From a virus, in IMG/VR virus record IMGVR_UViG_3300025168_000039, positions 1 to 64,000 of that record: a stretch of 64,000 nt of DNA, one strand, 5' to 3'. The notes below the pieces were generated by a model. That model was given only the letters and a program-made list of their open reading frames with translations. It was not told the origin of the DNA and made no database searches. Numbering within the stretch: position 1 is the stretch's first letter; each line of letters starts with the position of its first letter. The position numbers and the translations under genes were made by a program. This document shows positions 16,157-24,835 of this stretch, one piece after another.

Positions 16157-16744
16157 TTAGTTAGCCGATGAGTCAGCGGAGATGTAAGCATCTACGTGAC
16201 GAACGATACGAACTTCCAATTTTGGAAAAGCACGATCTGCACCAACAGTAATATCATTTCCTGGCTCATCTAATACAGAGATAGCACGAAGCATACCACC
16301 TGTAGTAGTAGTTCGAGAAGCAGCGGCAATTCCGAAGCCTGAACGACCAGTTACTGTAGAACCTGCACCTATTGTGCAACTAAAGCTCTGTGACATAATA
16401 TCACCAGCGGTGACAGAAGCATCAGCTTGAACTATAAAGGTAGCTTGTGGATCATCAACGACAAATGCTACCGCATCATCAGACGATGTCCCACTAGGCC
16501 AATAGTTGGCATACTTTACTTCACCATTGGCGGTATATTTACAACCCTGAAAAACACCTATAGCTTTTTGAGTTGAGACGCTTAAAACGACCACGTTTCC
16601 TGCTGCATTACAAACAATATCACCACTGAAAATATTGGTTCCGAAACCACTTGCAATGGGATATGTATTCGTAGCGGTACTGTTTGAGGCACCTCCACGT
16701 TTGCGAGAAGGACTAAGGCCGTTTAGTGCTTTTGTATCAGTCAT
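16157..16744 (-). CDS. Head decoration/stabilisation protein
   Basis: 195 aa, beta-rich. It has IFSGDIVCNAAGNVVVLS, IGVFQGCKYTANG, YANYWPSG and a C-terminal LEVRIVRHVDAYIS strand. This GDIV...G.F.GC.Y.. arrangement is what I see in proteins directly upstream of gpT-like capsid genes in marine phages and fits a D-like decoration protein. It is 18 bases upstream of the capsid gene and surely co-transcribed. Confidence 0.6.
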   Translation of the reverse strand: MTDTKALNGLSPSRKRGGASNSTATNTYPIASGFGTNIFSGDIVCNAAGNVVVLSVSTQKAIGVFQGCKYTANGEVKYANYWPSGTSSDDAVAFVVDDPQATFIVQADASVTAGDIMSQSFSCTIGAGSTVTGRSGFGIAAASRTTTTGGMLRAISVLDEPGNDITVGADRAFPKLEVRIVRHVDAYISADSSAN

Positions 16745-16792
16745 TACACTATTCCTTTCCTTGTTTTAAAGTTACGATGACAAACAGAAAAG

Positions 16793-17275
16793 TTACTCTT
16801 GAAAAGAGGGTTGCTTTCCTGTAGTTACCCTTGAGCGACTAGTATTTGAAATTGGCATACGTGAATCTGAGTTACGCATTAATTGTGCGTTCACAGCGCC
16901 TACCGCTTCCCTACTTTTTTGCTCATAAAATTCTTGACGGGATTCAGCTAGGTCAGTTGGCATTTTTGCCAAAGCCAAGTCTCCACGACAGACTGCTCCT
17001 GAATATCGTCCTTCCTCTCTCACGACAGAGGAGTGTAACATTTCGGGAACTTCCTCGGATTGAACTATTTCCCAACCTTCTGCCTGACGCTTACTCATAT
17101 TTTGAATATCGTCATTACCTTTAATAGTCATACGAATCCAGCGCAAAGACATGCCTTCGTTCTTGAATCGTTCTATAGCAGTTGGTGGAATATCTAACCA
17201 GTTAGGTTCTTCAAAAGTCCTACGAGGTTTAGCTTCCCTTGTGCTTGTACTACGTGAGTTTGTATCTCGTGCCAT
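16793..17275 (-). CDS. Hypothetical head-assembly region protein
   Basis: 160 aa from ATG 17275 (MARDTNSR), 6 codons inside a longer frame; a TTTTTCC/GGAAAA purine box lies just ahead of this start. Contains PNWLDIPPTAIERFKNEGMS followed by LRWIRM, and a Ser/Arg-rich tail. The block resembles small proteins that follow the scaffold in marine podoviruses. No catalytic motif; position suggests a head-assembly role. Confidence 0.5.
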   Translation of the reverse strand: MARDTNSRSTSTREAKPRRTFEEPNWLDIPPTAIERFKNEGMSLRWIRMTIKGNDDIQNMSKRQAEGWEIVQSEEVPEMLHSSVVREEGRYSGAVCRGDLALAKMPTDLAESRQEFYEQKSREAVGAVNAQLMRNSDSRMPISNTSRSRVTTGKQPSFQE

Positions 17276-17295
17276 TGTAATTTTTCCTTCCACGC

Positions 17296-18297
17296 CTAGT
17301 TAAAAATGCTTGTGTAGTCGCCTTCAGCTTTTTCAACTTTAAGCTTCTCAGCAGCATATTGTTCAAGTGATATCCCCCACTTATTAGCTAAACGAACGTC
17401 TTCTTGTGTTAGTTTAACTTTATTACCCTTAGAGGTTTTAGGTGTGCGTGATGCACCAGCTACTACTTGAGCAGAATTTGATGACGTATCCTGCAAACGA
17501 GGTGTTTCAGATTCTTGGGTAGAAGTGTCCTGAAACCTTTGAGGATAACGACCGTGTAGTCTACTGTCGATTTCCTCATAAAAATCATTATCAGAAGGAT
17601 CGTATCCTTCATCTTTTAGTTCTTGATCTATAGACAAAGCAGCGGTAGTCATTATTTGATCTTTACCAAACCAATCATTCTTAGCTGCCCAATCAACAGC
17701 TTTCGGATCATATTTAGTAGGTTGTTGTTGTGGTTGACTTACCTGTTGTTGTTCTGTCTGTGTAGTATAATTTTCTAATGCTGTACGTTGATTAGTTATC
17801 TGACTAAGTTCAGCGTGTGCTTTACTAATACTTTCTTGTGCTATAAGTTGAGCATCTACGTCACTATTTTCTATAGCTTGTTTATAGATACTCTTAGCAG
17901 CTTCTAGATTATTATTTAATTGAGACTCACTATTATCTATAGAACTTTTTAAAGAAGTAGATAATTGTTCTTCTTTATAATTTAGTTGTTGTTGAAGTGT
18001 GCCAAGACGCTCTTCCATTTTTTCTAGTTTTTCATCACGTTCTTTACGTTGACGAATTAACTGGCGGATACGTTTCTCTGCGCCTTTAGTCTCAATACCT
18101 TCTAATTCTTTTACAGGCTGTTCTTTGTCTTCAGCTTCTTCAGGCTGTGCAGCTACTACTTCTTCAGCTTTTTCTTCTACAACAGCTTGAACAGGTTCTT
18201 CTTTAGTCTCTCCACCCTCTACTTCAAACTCAACAGCTTCTTGTTTTTCTACACCATCAACCTTAATGGTTGACCACTCTTCTTGATTCTCACTCAT
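17296..18297 (-). CDS. Capsid scaffolding protein
   Basis: 333 aa. The first ~100 residues are very acidic (Glu/Val-rich), residues ~75-190 form long coiled coils (KRIRQLIRQRKERDEKLEKM, LGTLQQQLNYKEEQL), and the end is basic before VRLANKWGISLEQYAAEKL. Acidic-coiled-basic order and position between the GroES-like/portal genes and the capsid gene identify a scaffold. It should be lost from the mature head. Confidence 0.75.
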   Translation of the reverse strand: MSENQEEWSTIKVDGVEKQEAVEFEVEGGETKEEPVQAVVEEKAEEVVAAQPEEAEDKEQPVKELEGIETKGAEKRIRQLIRQRKERDEKLEKMEERLGTLQQQLNYKEEQLSTSLKSSIDNSESQLNNNLEAAKSIYKQAIENSDVDAQLIAQESISKAHAELSQITNQRTALENYTTQTEQQQVSQPQQQPTKYDPKAVDWAAKNDWFGKDQIMTTAALSIDQELKDEGYDPSDNDFYEEIDSRLHGRYPQRFQDTSTQESETPRLQDTSSNSAQVVAGASRTPKTSKGNKVKLTQEDVRLANKWGISLEQYAAEKLKVEKAEGDYTSIFN

Positions 18298-18364
18298 TCT
18301 TTTTCCTTTACATACCGCTAGAGGCGAACCTAACGAATTAAGGTTTATCCTACGCCGTTACTAT

Positions 18365-18393
18365 ATTTTATATTATTAAATATAAATACACAA
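18365..18393 (-). promoter_or_regulatory. Candidate sigma70 promoter for head genes
   Basis: Minus strand TTGTGT (18388-18393), 17-base AT spacer, TAAAAT (18365-18370), about 70 bases upstream of the scaffold start codon. This 97-base gap is the largest between the portal and capsid genes. A short AACCT/AGGTT hairpin follows in the leader. Matches are fair, not strong. Confidence 0.35.
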
Positions 18394-18394
18394 A

Positions 18395-18814
18395 TTAATT
18401 TGAAAGATTAAAAGTTGGGTCTAGTAATTCTGGACTTTGTACTTTCATAATTATTTGGTCATCAAACAAGAGAAGTAGTTTAAGACCTTTATATACAAGT
18501 TTTTGTCCGCTAAACTTTCCATAACAAACATAGTCACCTGTGGCACACCATTTTCCTAGCGGGAACTTATCTTCATCCCCATATGCTAGATCACCTAGCT
18601 TTAGTACTTTACCTACAGTTGTAAGGTATGCTATATCATCCTGTAATTTTTCAGGGATAATAATACCACCTTTAGTTTTTTCTTTAACTATTACTGGTTG
18701 AACTAAAACGTGATAACCAGGAATACCCGGCAAATCATTTACATCAATTAAACTATTATCTGGGTTTACCCAATCTGAATTATTAATTGACTTCTCTAGT
18801 TGTACGGATTGCAT
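18395..18814 (-). CDS. GroES-like co-chaperonin
   Basis: 139 aa. The core reads GYHVLVQPVIVKEKTKGGII followed by IPEKLQDD, then GKVLKLGDLAY, GDYVCYGKFSGQKL and a closing LLLFDDQIIMKV strand: the beta-barrel and mobile loop (KEKTKGGIIIP) of Cpn10. Phage versions (such as T4 gp31) cap host GroEL for capsid protein folding; the mobile loop with GGIII is intact. It is encoded between portal and scaffold. A 35-residue N-terminal extension precedes the core. Confidence 0.8.
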   Translation of the reverse strand: MQSVQLEKSINNSDWVNPDNSLIDVNDLPGIPGYHVLVQPVIVKEKTKGGIIIPEKLQDDIAYLTTVGKVLKLGDLAYGDEDKFPLGKWCATGDYVCYGKFSGQKLVYKGLKLLLLFDDQIIMKVQSPELLDPTFNLSN

Positions 18815-19005
18815 TAATCTTCTTCCTCATATATTCGATGTTTAACTATATGTTTTAGTAAGTCCTGTGCAAACTCAATACCTTCTATCAGACCTACTGC
18901 TTGACGATACTCATCGTAACTAGAAGCGTTTCCATACGCAAGAGATTTTTTTGTTTCCTCTATCTTTTCTTTATACTTTAAATTTAACTCGTCCCAAAAT
19001 TCCAT
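18814..19005 (-). CDS. Small helical protein behind portal
   Basis: 63 aa from ATG 19005; a GTG three bases upstream overlaps the portal stop, but AAGGA spacing favours the ATG. It is almost wholly helical, with YDEYRQAVGLIEGIEFAQDL and an acidic YEEED end. Similar small proteins sit behind the portal gene in marine podoviruses. Role unknown, perhaps a portal or GroES-related accessory. Confidence 0.55.
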   Translation of the reverse strand: MEFWDELNLKYKEKIEETKKSLAYGNASSYDEYRQAVGLIEGIEFAQDLLKHIVKHRIYEEED

Positions 19006-19007
19006 CA

Positions 19008-21533
19008 CTATCCTTTATCAGTATCAGAGATAAACTTACCTAACATGTCTGCTGCTTTAAGAGTTTTGTCTCTGTCAATGTTTGCTTCAGTATCTGCTAA
19101 TTCAAGCAGCGCTTCCATAGCTGCAAGTGCCTTCTTAGATTCCCTGTCACGTTCAGAATCCTCTGCTTTAGCTGTGATGTTAGCACCCTCTTTAAACATA
19201 TCCAATTGAATTTGTAGTTCTTTAAGATCAAGCTCACGTTGCTTATTAGTAGAGTTAACTACTTCTTTAGCCGCCTGTGCCTGAATTTTTTGCTGCTCAA
19301 TACCAAGCTTCTGTGCTTCGATCTGAACAAGCTGCGCTTCAGGAGACATTGCCTGTTGTTGCATAGCGGCAGCTTGATTAGCTTGGAAAACTTGTTGAGC
19401 AGCAGTAGCCATAACTGCTTCAATAAGATCAGGATTATTAGGATCAATGCCCTGCTGTTCTGCATCATTACCATATGTAGAAATCATCTCTTCTGTTATA
19501 CCAGTAATTTGTTCCTGGTATTTCAGCATAAGATGTTCCTGCATATTTGCTTCTAAAATTGGAGCTATTCGTTGCATTAACGGATTAGCGCCATTAGCAG
19601 GGTCTTGTAGGTATATAGTTTTAACTTGAATATGAGCATCATGGTTTTGACCAGTAAATGCTCTGATAGGCATTCCTTTAACTGCTGCAGCAATATCACT
19701 TACAGGATCAAGCGGAACAGGTTTTGGTTTGCTCGGCATAATCTTGTCTAGATTAGGAATATTCGCTGCATTAAGAATTGTTTTATTTAGCTCTTCAATG
19801 TCAAACATGCCTGGGGGCGATGACTGAGAGAGTTGTAGTGCAAGTTGTGCCATCATCATGCGATGGGCAGAGGAGGGTATATTAGGATCAGACACAGGAA
19901 TAATATCAATCCTGCCATCGAAGTCATCACGATATATTTTTAATGTACCATTAGGAATATCACACATAGACTCTGAAGGAAGATACTCATAGTTAATTCT
20001 TCCTAAGAGTTTAAATTCTTCTTTCTGAGATTTATGCAAACGCTTATGGATAGCACTGAAGAACTTACTACTGGCTTCTAACAAAGCCATTGTAGTTCCA
20101 ACAGGACCATAGTTTACACCATCAGCTATAACTTGTTCTGTACTATCTGCAAACTTCTGTGCTGTAGCAGTTACAAAGTTGAGCATCTGTAGAAGTGTTT
20201 GAGAAGGTTCTTTGTAAGGCAGGTTAATAATCATCTTAGAGATATCATTACCTGTAGCTTCTACTTCTTTAAACTCACCAGGAGATATAGGATCATTATC
20301 CCCTACAATACGCATACCTTTTGCTTTGAAACCTCCAGGTAAATTAGCAAACTGACCAGCATCTACTAGGCTACGCATAGCTGCAGTCGCTGTCATAGTA
20401 AGATTACCCAGGAAATGTATTAGACCTAGACCATAAAAACCGAATCCAGGGACAAAACGATAGTGTGTGAAGAAGATTTTCTTTTCTTTTCGCGGATCAT
20501 CTTTGTCATAGTTCCTACGAATAGCCAGAATATTCCTGCTTTTCTCTTCTATGGTGACAATATAGGGAAGAGCAATATCTTCTTCGTCTTCAAAGCCTTC
20601 TAAGTCTAGGTAACAGTGCTGCTCTAGCAGTACATATTGTGGATCATTGTCTCCCGATGGGGATAAACCCATAATGTTATCCATCTTTTGAGACATAGCA
20701 CTGCTCTCTGGCGCAGAAGCATCAGGTAATTCTACGTCTCCATACATACCTGCAGCAATATCTCTACGCATCTCTACTGGAGAACGGTAAATTACATGCG
20801 TATACCTATCTGCTCGACGTAAGTCTGTAGCATAATAGGATACATAGAACTGATCTATAGGGACAAACTCAGATACAGGACGATTTAAACCTGAATCAAA
20901 GTAGATTTTCTTGAAGGCAGAACCTATCAGAGGTAGGTGAAAGAGCATACGTTCAAACTCATCAAAGTATTCTGACATCTGGTCAGTAACCTGATAGTTC
21001 ATAAACTCTTCTACACGTTGTGCCTGATCTTCTTTCTCTTCAGATACATTTCCTATGATCTGAGACTTAACAGGTCCACTGGCAGGAAATAATTCTTGTG
21101 TAGCTTTAGACTGAAACTTGACTGCTGACTCAATAAGAACAGGATGTACTGCTGTACATGCTCCCTCAAAAGGTTCTGAGGTTTCTTCTAACTTCAAACC
21201 AAGAAGATCGAAGCCACGCTCAAACATACTCTCCCATTCACCACGACTATCTTTGTCTGCTACAAAATTATCATAAACTTCTTGAGAGATATCTTGAAGA
21301 ACATCATCATCTATTTCATCTGCTAAGTTTCTGTAAAACTCATCATCAGTTTCTTCTATCTGTTCATCAGACAATAATTCTTCTGCTGGGTTTTTAAACT
21401 CTACTATCACACCGCCGTCAGAATCATCATATTCAATAGTAGTTTCTTGCTCTGTGTTTCCCTCTGGTTCAAGCTTTATTTGAGTAACTTGAACTTGTGG
21501 GATAGGATCAAAGGGATTACGTTCAGTTGCCAT
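19008..21533 (-). CDS. Portal protein
   Basis: 841 aa, in the size range of P22-like and marine podovirus portals. Acidic N-terminus, then the conserved core CTAVHPVLIESAVKFQSKA, FPASGPV, a FKKIYFD strand and a VPGFGFYGLGLIHFLGN helix, plus GPVGTTMALLEASSKF. The C-terminal third is Gln/Ala-rich and helical (barrel). It forms the dodecameric ring for DNA packaging and docks with TerL, encoded 46 bases upstream. Only one portal gene lies in the window. Confidence 0.85.
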   Translation of the reverse strand: MATERNPFDPIPQVQVTQIKLEPEGNTEQETTIEYDDSDGGVIVEFKNPAEELLSDEQIEETDDEFYRNLADEIDDDVLQDISQEVYDNFVADKDSRGEWESMFERGFDLLGLKLEETSEPFEGACTAVHPVLIESAVKFQSKATQELFPASGPVKSQIIGNVSEEKEDQAQRVEEFMNYQVTDQMSEYFDEFERMLFHLPLIGSAFKKIYFDSGLNRPVSEFVPIDQFYVSYYATDLRRADRYTHVIYRSPVEMRRDIAAGMYGDVELPDASAPESSAMSQKMDNIMGLSPSGDNDPQYVLLEQHCYLDLEGFEDEEDIALPYIVTIEEKSRNILAIRRNYDKDDPRKEKKIFFTHYRFVPGFGFYGLGLIHFLGNLTMTATAAMRSLVDAGQFANLPGGFKAKGMRIVGDNDPISPGEFKEVEATGNDISKMIINLPYKEPSQTLLQMLNFVTATAQKFADSTEQVIADGVNYGPVGTTMALLEASSKFFSAIHKRLHKSQKEEFKLLGRINYEYLPSESMCDIPNGTLKIYRDDFDGRIDIIPVSDPNIPSSAHRMMMAQLALQLSQSSPPGMFDIEELNKTILNAANIPNLDKIMPSKPKPVPLDPVSDIAAAVKGMPIRAFTGQNHDAHIQVKTIYLQDPANGANPLMQRIAPILEANMQEHLMLKYQEQITGITEEMISTYGNDAEQQGIDPNNPDLIEAVMATAAQQVFQANQAAAMQQQAMSPEAQLVQIEAQKLGIEQQKIQAQAAKEVVNSTNKQRELDLKELQIQLDMFKEGANITAKAEDSERDRESKKALAAMEALLELADTEANIDRDKTLKAADMLGKFISDTDKG

Positions 21534-21578
21534 GTTGTATATTGCCTTTGCTAAATAAATAATTTTTTAATTATAGTC

Positions 21579-23198
21579 TCAAACTCGCCAGTATGCAACT
21601 CGCTTCTGACTTCTATAGCCTTGATCATCCTCCCAATCAGGATCATCAGGATGCTCTAAACGCCAGCTATCTTTTACATAATGTATTGCCATTGTCATGG
21701 CGTCAACCTGATCATCATGTTTACCATATGGAAACATTATCATCTCTTCGTAAAGTTCTGTTGACCAACCTTTTCCTTCTGGTAGCCATACCCTTCCTGA
21801 CTCTAGCATAGGAGATGCAGAGATAACTCTACTAACCTTGTCTCTATCAGGAGTATACTCCAGTACAGGCAAACCACTTCTACGCATATCCTGTATCAGA
21901 GACTGTCCACTAGCCTTCTTTTCTACAAGACAAAAATCTGGCCTATGTCTTTTATATTCTTCTTGTGCTATTCTCCTCAAGTCAGGATACTCATATCTGC
22001 CTCTTTTACTTCCCAGTAAGATAATATTAGAGGCTACGTTTTCTTCTCCTGTTTCCGAATTATCATCATGGAAATAGAATATACCCCATGTCTGTATTAC
22101 TGAATAGTCTGCGGTTGTCTTTGTAGAAAACGCTGTATCATATGTCTGTAGAATAAAATCACAGCCAGGAGGATCACCATACTCCCACCAGCTAACCCAA
22201 TCCTTCTTAATTAAGCTACCTTCGTCTGGTGTAGGATTCTGCATGTACAGGCTTTCCCAGTACTTTGATCCATTAGTAGACCTTATCTCCATTTCATCTT
22301 GTTTTAAAATTGCATCACTTTTCCATTCAGGAAAGTAACTTGTTCCTATAGGTAAGCCTAGTAACTTACTGGAATCTTCATCTACCCATGCAGGTATACT
22401 AACTACATCCCAACGAATATCTGTATCTATATCAAACTTATCTTGTTGCTTTAGCAGCCACCCGCAAAGATCATCATAATGATAACGAGTATTAATAATA
22501 ATTATTGCACCATTAGGCATGATACGTGTGCGTAAACCTGACGGCCACCACTGCTTAATATACCTTCTACCTGCATCAGAGAAACTATCTTCTTCTGACA
22601 TTGCATCATCAAGAATAGCTACATGTGCGCCACGACCCGCGATCTGACTACGAACACCTGCAGCATAGTAGCTGCCATTCAGGTTTGTCTTCCACTTACC
22701 TGCTGCCCGTACATCCTGTCTAAGGTTTACTTCAGGAAATATATCTCTGAATTCTTCTGTTCCTACTATGTCCCTGACTGATCTACCAAAGTCACTGGAT
22801 AGTTGATCAGAGTGACTGACTGTCAATATCTCATGGTTAGGATTTTTACCTATGTACCATGCAGGGAATAACTTAGAACATATTACTGACTTACTACTAC
22901 GAGGAGGGAGAAACACCATAAGGCGTTTTATTTTACCATCTACTACCTTCTGCAGTTTGTCTGATATAACTTCAATATGCTTACCCATCTCCCAATCAGA
23001 TATCAGGGTAGGTGCCATTAACTTAACAAATGTTAAGAAGTCGCTCTCACACTTTGACGATGTTATATCTTTTAGATTATTTCTTACTTGAAGAAGTGTA
23101 GCGTACTTAAACTCTTGTTCCTGTATAGCTTCTTCCTGACTAGCAGTTAGCTGGGTGACGCCATCCTTCTCTTCCTTATGGTCTTCTGACAATGACAT
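21579..23198 (-). CDS. terL: Terminase large subunit
   Basis: 539 aa. ATPase domain: PPRSSKS at ~98-104 (a non-classical P-loop found in phage terminases), VAILDDAMSEED at ~193-204 as Walker B with the catalytic acid, and the INTRYHYDD coupling region. Nuclease domain: DTAFSTKTTADYSV around residue 355 and HDDQVDAM near 490, the RNase H-like acidic residues. It packages DNA through the portal. No small-subunit gene stands next to it; the only TerS in the window is at 46656-47063. Confidence 0.9.
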   Translation of the reverse strand: MSLSEDHKEEKDGVTQLTASQEEAIQEQEFKYATLLQVRNNLKDITSSKCESDFLTFVKLMAPTLISDWEMGKHIEVISDKLQKVVDGKIKRLMVFLPPRSSKSVICSKLFPAWYIGKNPNHEILTVSHSDQLSSDFGRSVRDIVGTEEFRDIFPEVNLRQDVRAAGKWKTNLNGSYYAAGVRSQIAGRGAHVAILDDAMSEEDSFSDAGRRYIKQWWPSGLRTRIMPNGAIIIINTRYHYDDLCGWLLKQQDKFDIDTDIRWDVVSIPAWVDEDSSKLLGLPIGTSYFPEWKSDAILKQDEMEIRSTNGSKYWESLYMQNPTPDEGSLIKKDWVSWWEYGDPPGCDFILQTYDTAFSTKTTADYSVIQTWGIFYFHDDNSETGEENVASNIILLGSKRGRYEYPDLRRIAQEEYKRHRPDFCLVEKKASGQSLIQDMRRSGLPVLEYTPDRDKVSRVISASPMLESGRVWLPEGKGWSTELYEEMIMFPYGKHDDQVDAMTMAIHYVKDSWRLEHPDDPDWEDDQGYRSQKRVAYWRV

Positions 23199-23201
23199 GT
23201 T

Positions 23202-23327
23202 TTACTTTCTTTCTTTAGCTGCTCTCTCTTCTCTACAGCATTTGCAGTTACAGTCTCCCTCTGTATGTTCTATATGAAGTTTCCCACAAGTACAATAGTC
23301 TTCTTTGTTATCGCAATCTTTGTCCAT
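23202..23327 (-). CDS. Tiny Cys-rich protein upstream of TerL
   Basis: 41 aa, MDKDCDNKEDYCTCG then CNCKCC, seven Cys in total, followed by a charged tail. Such density suggests zinc or iron binding. It ends three bases before the TerL start, so it would lead the late operon. I recognise no family. The frame is short, but the placement and the amino acid bias make it likely real. Confidence 0.5.
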   Translation of the reverse strand: MDKDCDNKEDYCTCGKLHIEHTEGDCNCKCCREERAAKERK

Positions 23328-23459
23328 GACAATACCTCTTACATTATCTTAAAAATATTATTCTAACACCCTCCCCTTATGAAGACAACAAAAAGACTAT
23401 CAGTACACACTATACCCATTACTCATACCTTTTTTGAATACATTCTTATATGGTAGCGA

Positions 23460-23477
23460 TGTTGCATAAATGCAACA
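23460..23477. promoter_or_regulatory. 18-bp inverted repeat, operator candidate
   Basis: TGTTGCAT-AA-ATGCAACA: two perfect 8-bp arms with a 2-base spacer, typical of a dimeric repressor or regulator site. It lies 36 bases upstream of the strong promoter at 23513-23541. Confidence 0.5.
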
Positions 23478-23512
23478 CTAATATATTATTTTTATTTTTT
23501 TATTATTTTTTC

Positions 23513-23541
23513 TTGATAATGTTATTTTTGTCTGTTATAAT
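23513..23541 (+). promoter_or_regulatory. Strong sigma70-type promoter
   Basis: TTGATA (23513-23518), 17-base spacer, perfect TATAAT (23536-23541). Reads rightwards into a gene-free stretch ending in the terminator at 23743-23777. Confidence 0.65.
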
Positions 23542-23742
23542 TATATATATAGAGACACTACAGAGTAGAAATTCTAATAGCAGTTAGAAGATAATAAATA
23601 ATAATAATAAAGATAAAGTTAGAATACCTGTTACATAGAGTTTATATAATATCTATATATATAGCGACATAATAAAAAAGTTTAACAAGCCTTATTTTTA
23701 AAATTAATTTTACTGTACGTGAATTGCTGAAAATAAACTAAG

Positions 23743-23777
23743 GGGGTGTTTCCTAGATTGGATGCACCTCTTTTTTT
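23743..23777 (+). terminator. Rho-independent terminator in control region
   Basis: GGGGTG (23743-23748) pairs with CACCTC (23765-23770) with one wobble, directly followed by seven T. It would end a ~230-nt transcript from the 23513 promoter that encodes no plausible protein. Confidence 0.55.
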
Positions 23778-24084
23778 GTTTGAATTTTAGTAGGTTTATC
23801 AAGCCTTGTATTTTTGGTCTGTATATGTCATAGGCATATATATATAATACAACAAAGCAAAATTTTTTTGCAGGGGTATAGCTAAAAAAATCCCTAGAAA
23901 ATCCGTAGAGCGTTCAGCGTTTCCCTTTTTCAGGTTGTCTAGATTTAAATGATGGCTTGCGTGTCCTGACCAAAACGGTCGAGAGAACAAAACGTGAACA
24001 TACAGAAAGCACCACATGCCCCCTTATGCTCACTTAGAGTATATACCCCTCCCCCATATATAAAGATATCCTTATGCTTATATG

Positions 24085-24106
24085 TATATAAAGAATTCTT
24101 TATATA
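24085..24106. repeat. Perfect 22-bp palindrome
   Basis: The left arm TATATAAAGAA is followed at once by its exact reverse complement, with GAATTC at the centre. It could be a regulator site or an unwinding element; it is flanked by further AT-rich half-palindromes. Confidence 0.55.
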
Positions 24107-24170
24107 AAAGGATGCTTTTCTTCTTATGTCTTCACACCACACAATCCCCAAGCTTTCCAGGTTTATCCGC

Positions 24171-24213
24171 ATAGCTAATGCATAACTCATGCGCTTAATG
24201 CATAGCTCCATGC
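24171..24213. repeat. Short direct repeats (GCATA family)
   Basis: TAATGCATAACTC-ATGC (24176-24192) is repeated as TAATGCATAGCTCCATGC (24196-24213), 20 bases apart, and GCATAGC also occurs at the left edge. Two helical turns spacing and near-identity suggest a protein-binding array or iteron-like element about 70 bases upstream of the early promoter. Confidence 0.4.
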
Positions 24214-24281
24214 TTATGGTTTTGTATATTATATAGACGCCGAATGATTATAAAAAAAGTGTTAATTAATTAATTTAATCC

Positions 24282-24312
24282 TTGACGTTCATTTGTTCAT
24301 ATGTTCTATTAT
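24282..24312 (+). promoter_or_regulatory. Candidate early promoter
   Basis: TTGACG (24282-24287) and TATTAT (24307-24312) with a 19-base spacer, about 50 bases before the first early gene and its AAGGA ribosome site. Spacing is a little long. Confidence 0.4.
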
Positions 24313-24362
24313 GAATACACCAATGTTAAAACATTAACCAAACTCATAAGGAAATTAAAACA

Positions 24363-24518
24363 ATGTTGAACTCTAAAGAAACACAACAAGCATCTAATTT
24401 CATTAAATCCATAAAAGATTTAGATAATATGGAATTAAAAAACAATTTTGAAAAACTAACCTCGAACTCGAAAAAGACACTAAAAGGAATTGTTCAAAAA
24501 ATAGATGCAATAAAGTAG
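24363..24518 (+). CDS. First early small protein
   Basis: 51 aa, start ATG 24363 preceded by AAGGA at 8 bases. Lys/Asn/Ser-rich and helical (SNFIKSIKDLDNMELKNNF). No family recognised. As the first gene behind the early promoter it may be a host-takeover protein; inference from position only. Confidence 0.5.
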   Translation: MLNSKETQQASNFIKSIKDLDNMELKNNFEKLTSNSKKTLKGIVQKIDAIK

Positions 24519-24525
24519 TAACACG

Positions 24526-24547
24526 GGGGAGGTGTGAAAGCCTCCCC
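24526..24547. terminator. GC hairpin between early genes
   Basis: GGGGAGG and CCTCCCC pair perfectly around an 8-base loop just after the first early gene. No T-run follows, so it may be an RNA-processing or attenuating structure rather than a true terminator. Confidence 0.4.
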
Positions 24548-24573
24548 ACTACCACCAACACAAGGGCAGAAAA

Positions 24574-24735
24574 ATGATAAATATAAACGAAATGCTGACA
24601 AAATATAATCTTGTTGAACTTCAAAACCACGCCAACAATGTAGAGCAAGATCATCTTTCGTTTTGTTCCTTGTTCAAAACAGAAGCACAATTCGAAGCAC
24701 TAGCGGCAAAGCTGACAAAACGGAGCAAGCGTTAA
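24574..24735 (+). CDS. Small early protein
   Basis: 53 aa, MININEMLTKYNLVELQNHA with a basic end (KLTKRSKR). Ends in TAATG, coupling it to the next gene. Helical, soluble; not recognised. GC-content and codon use are higher than in the late genes. Confidence 0.5.
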   Translation: MININEMLTKYNLVELQNHANNVEQDHLSFCSLFKTEAQFEALAAKLTKRSKR

Positions 24736-24824
24736 TGTTCAATTTAAATACTTTAATCCTTGCAATCCTCACAGCCGCCTTTATTGTGGGCGTACATTAT
24801 ACAACAAACTACTTTTTTAGTTAG
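24735..24824 (+). CDS. Tiny single-span membrane protein
   Basis: 29 aa: MFNLNTLILAILTAAFIVGV and a short polar/aromatic end. One membrane helix, start overlapping the previous stop. Such peptides are common in phage early regions and may target the host envelope. Translation is inferred from the overlap. Confidence 0.4.
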   Translation: MFNLNTLILAILTAAFIVGVHYTTNYFFS

Positions 24825-24835
24825 GAGCTAAGACA

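Larger units (their letters stand above)
23328..24362. other. Divergent control region between late and early modules (~1 kb)
   Basis: No convincing gene. It separates leftward late genes from rightward early genes and is very AT-rich with poly-A/T runs. It holds two plus-strand promoters, a rho-independent terminator, an 18-bp inverted repeat (23460-23477), a 22-bp perfect palindrome (24085-24106) and short direct repeats (24171-24213). This is where early promoters, operators and possibly an origin would be expected. I see no clean promoter for the leftward late operon. Confidence 0.6.

Noticed and set aside
23799-24211. Overlapping minus-strand open frames of 72 and 88 codons in the control region
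   Set aside because: Unusual residue make-up, no ribosome sites, and they cross the palindrome and repeats; most likely chance frames.
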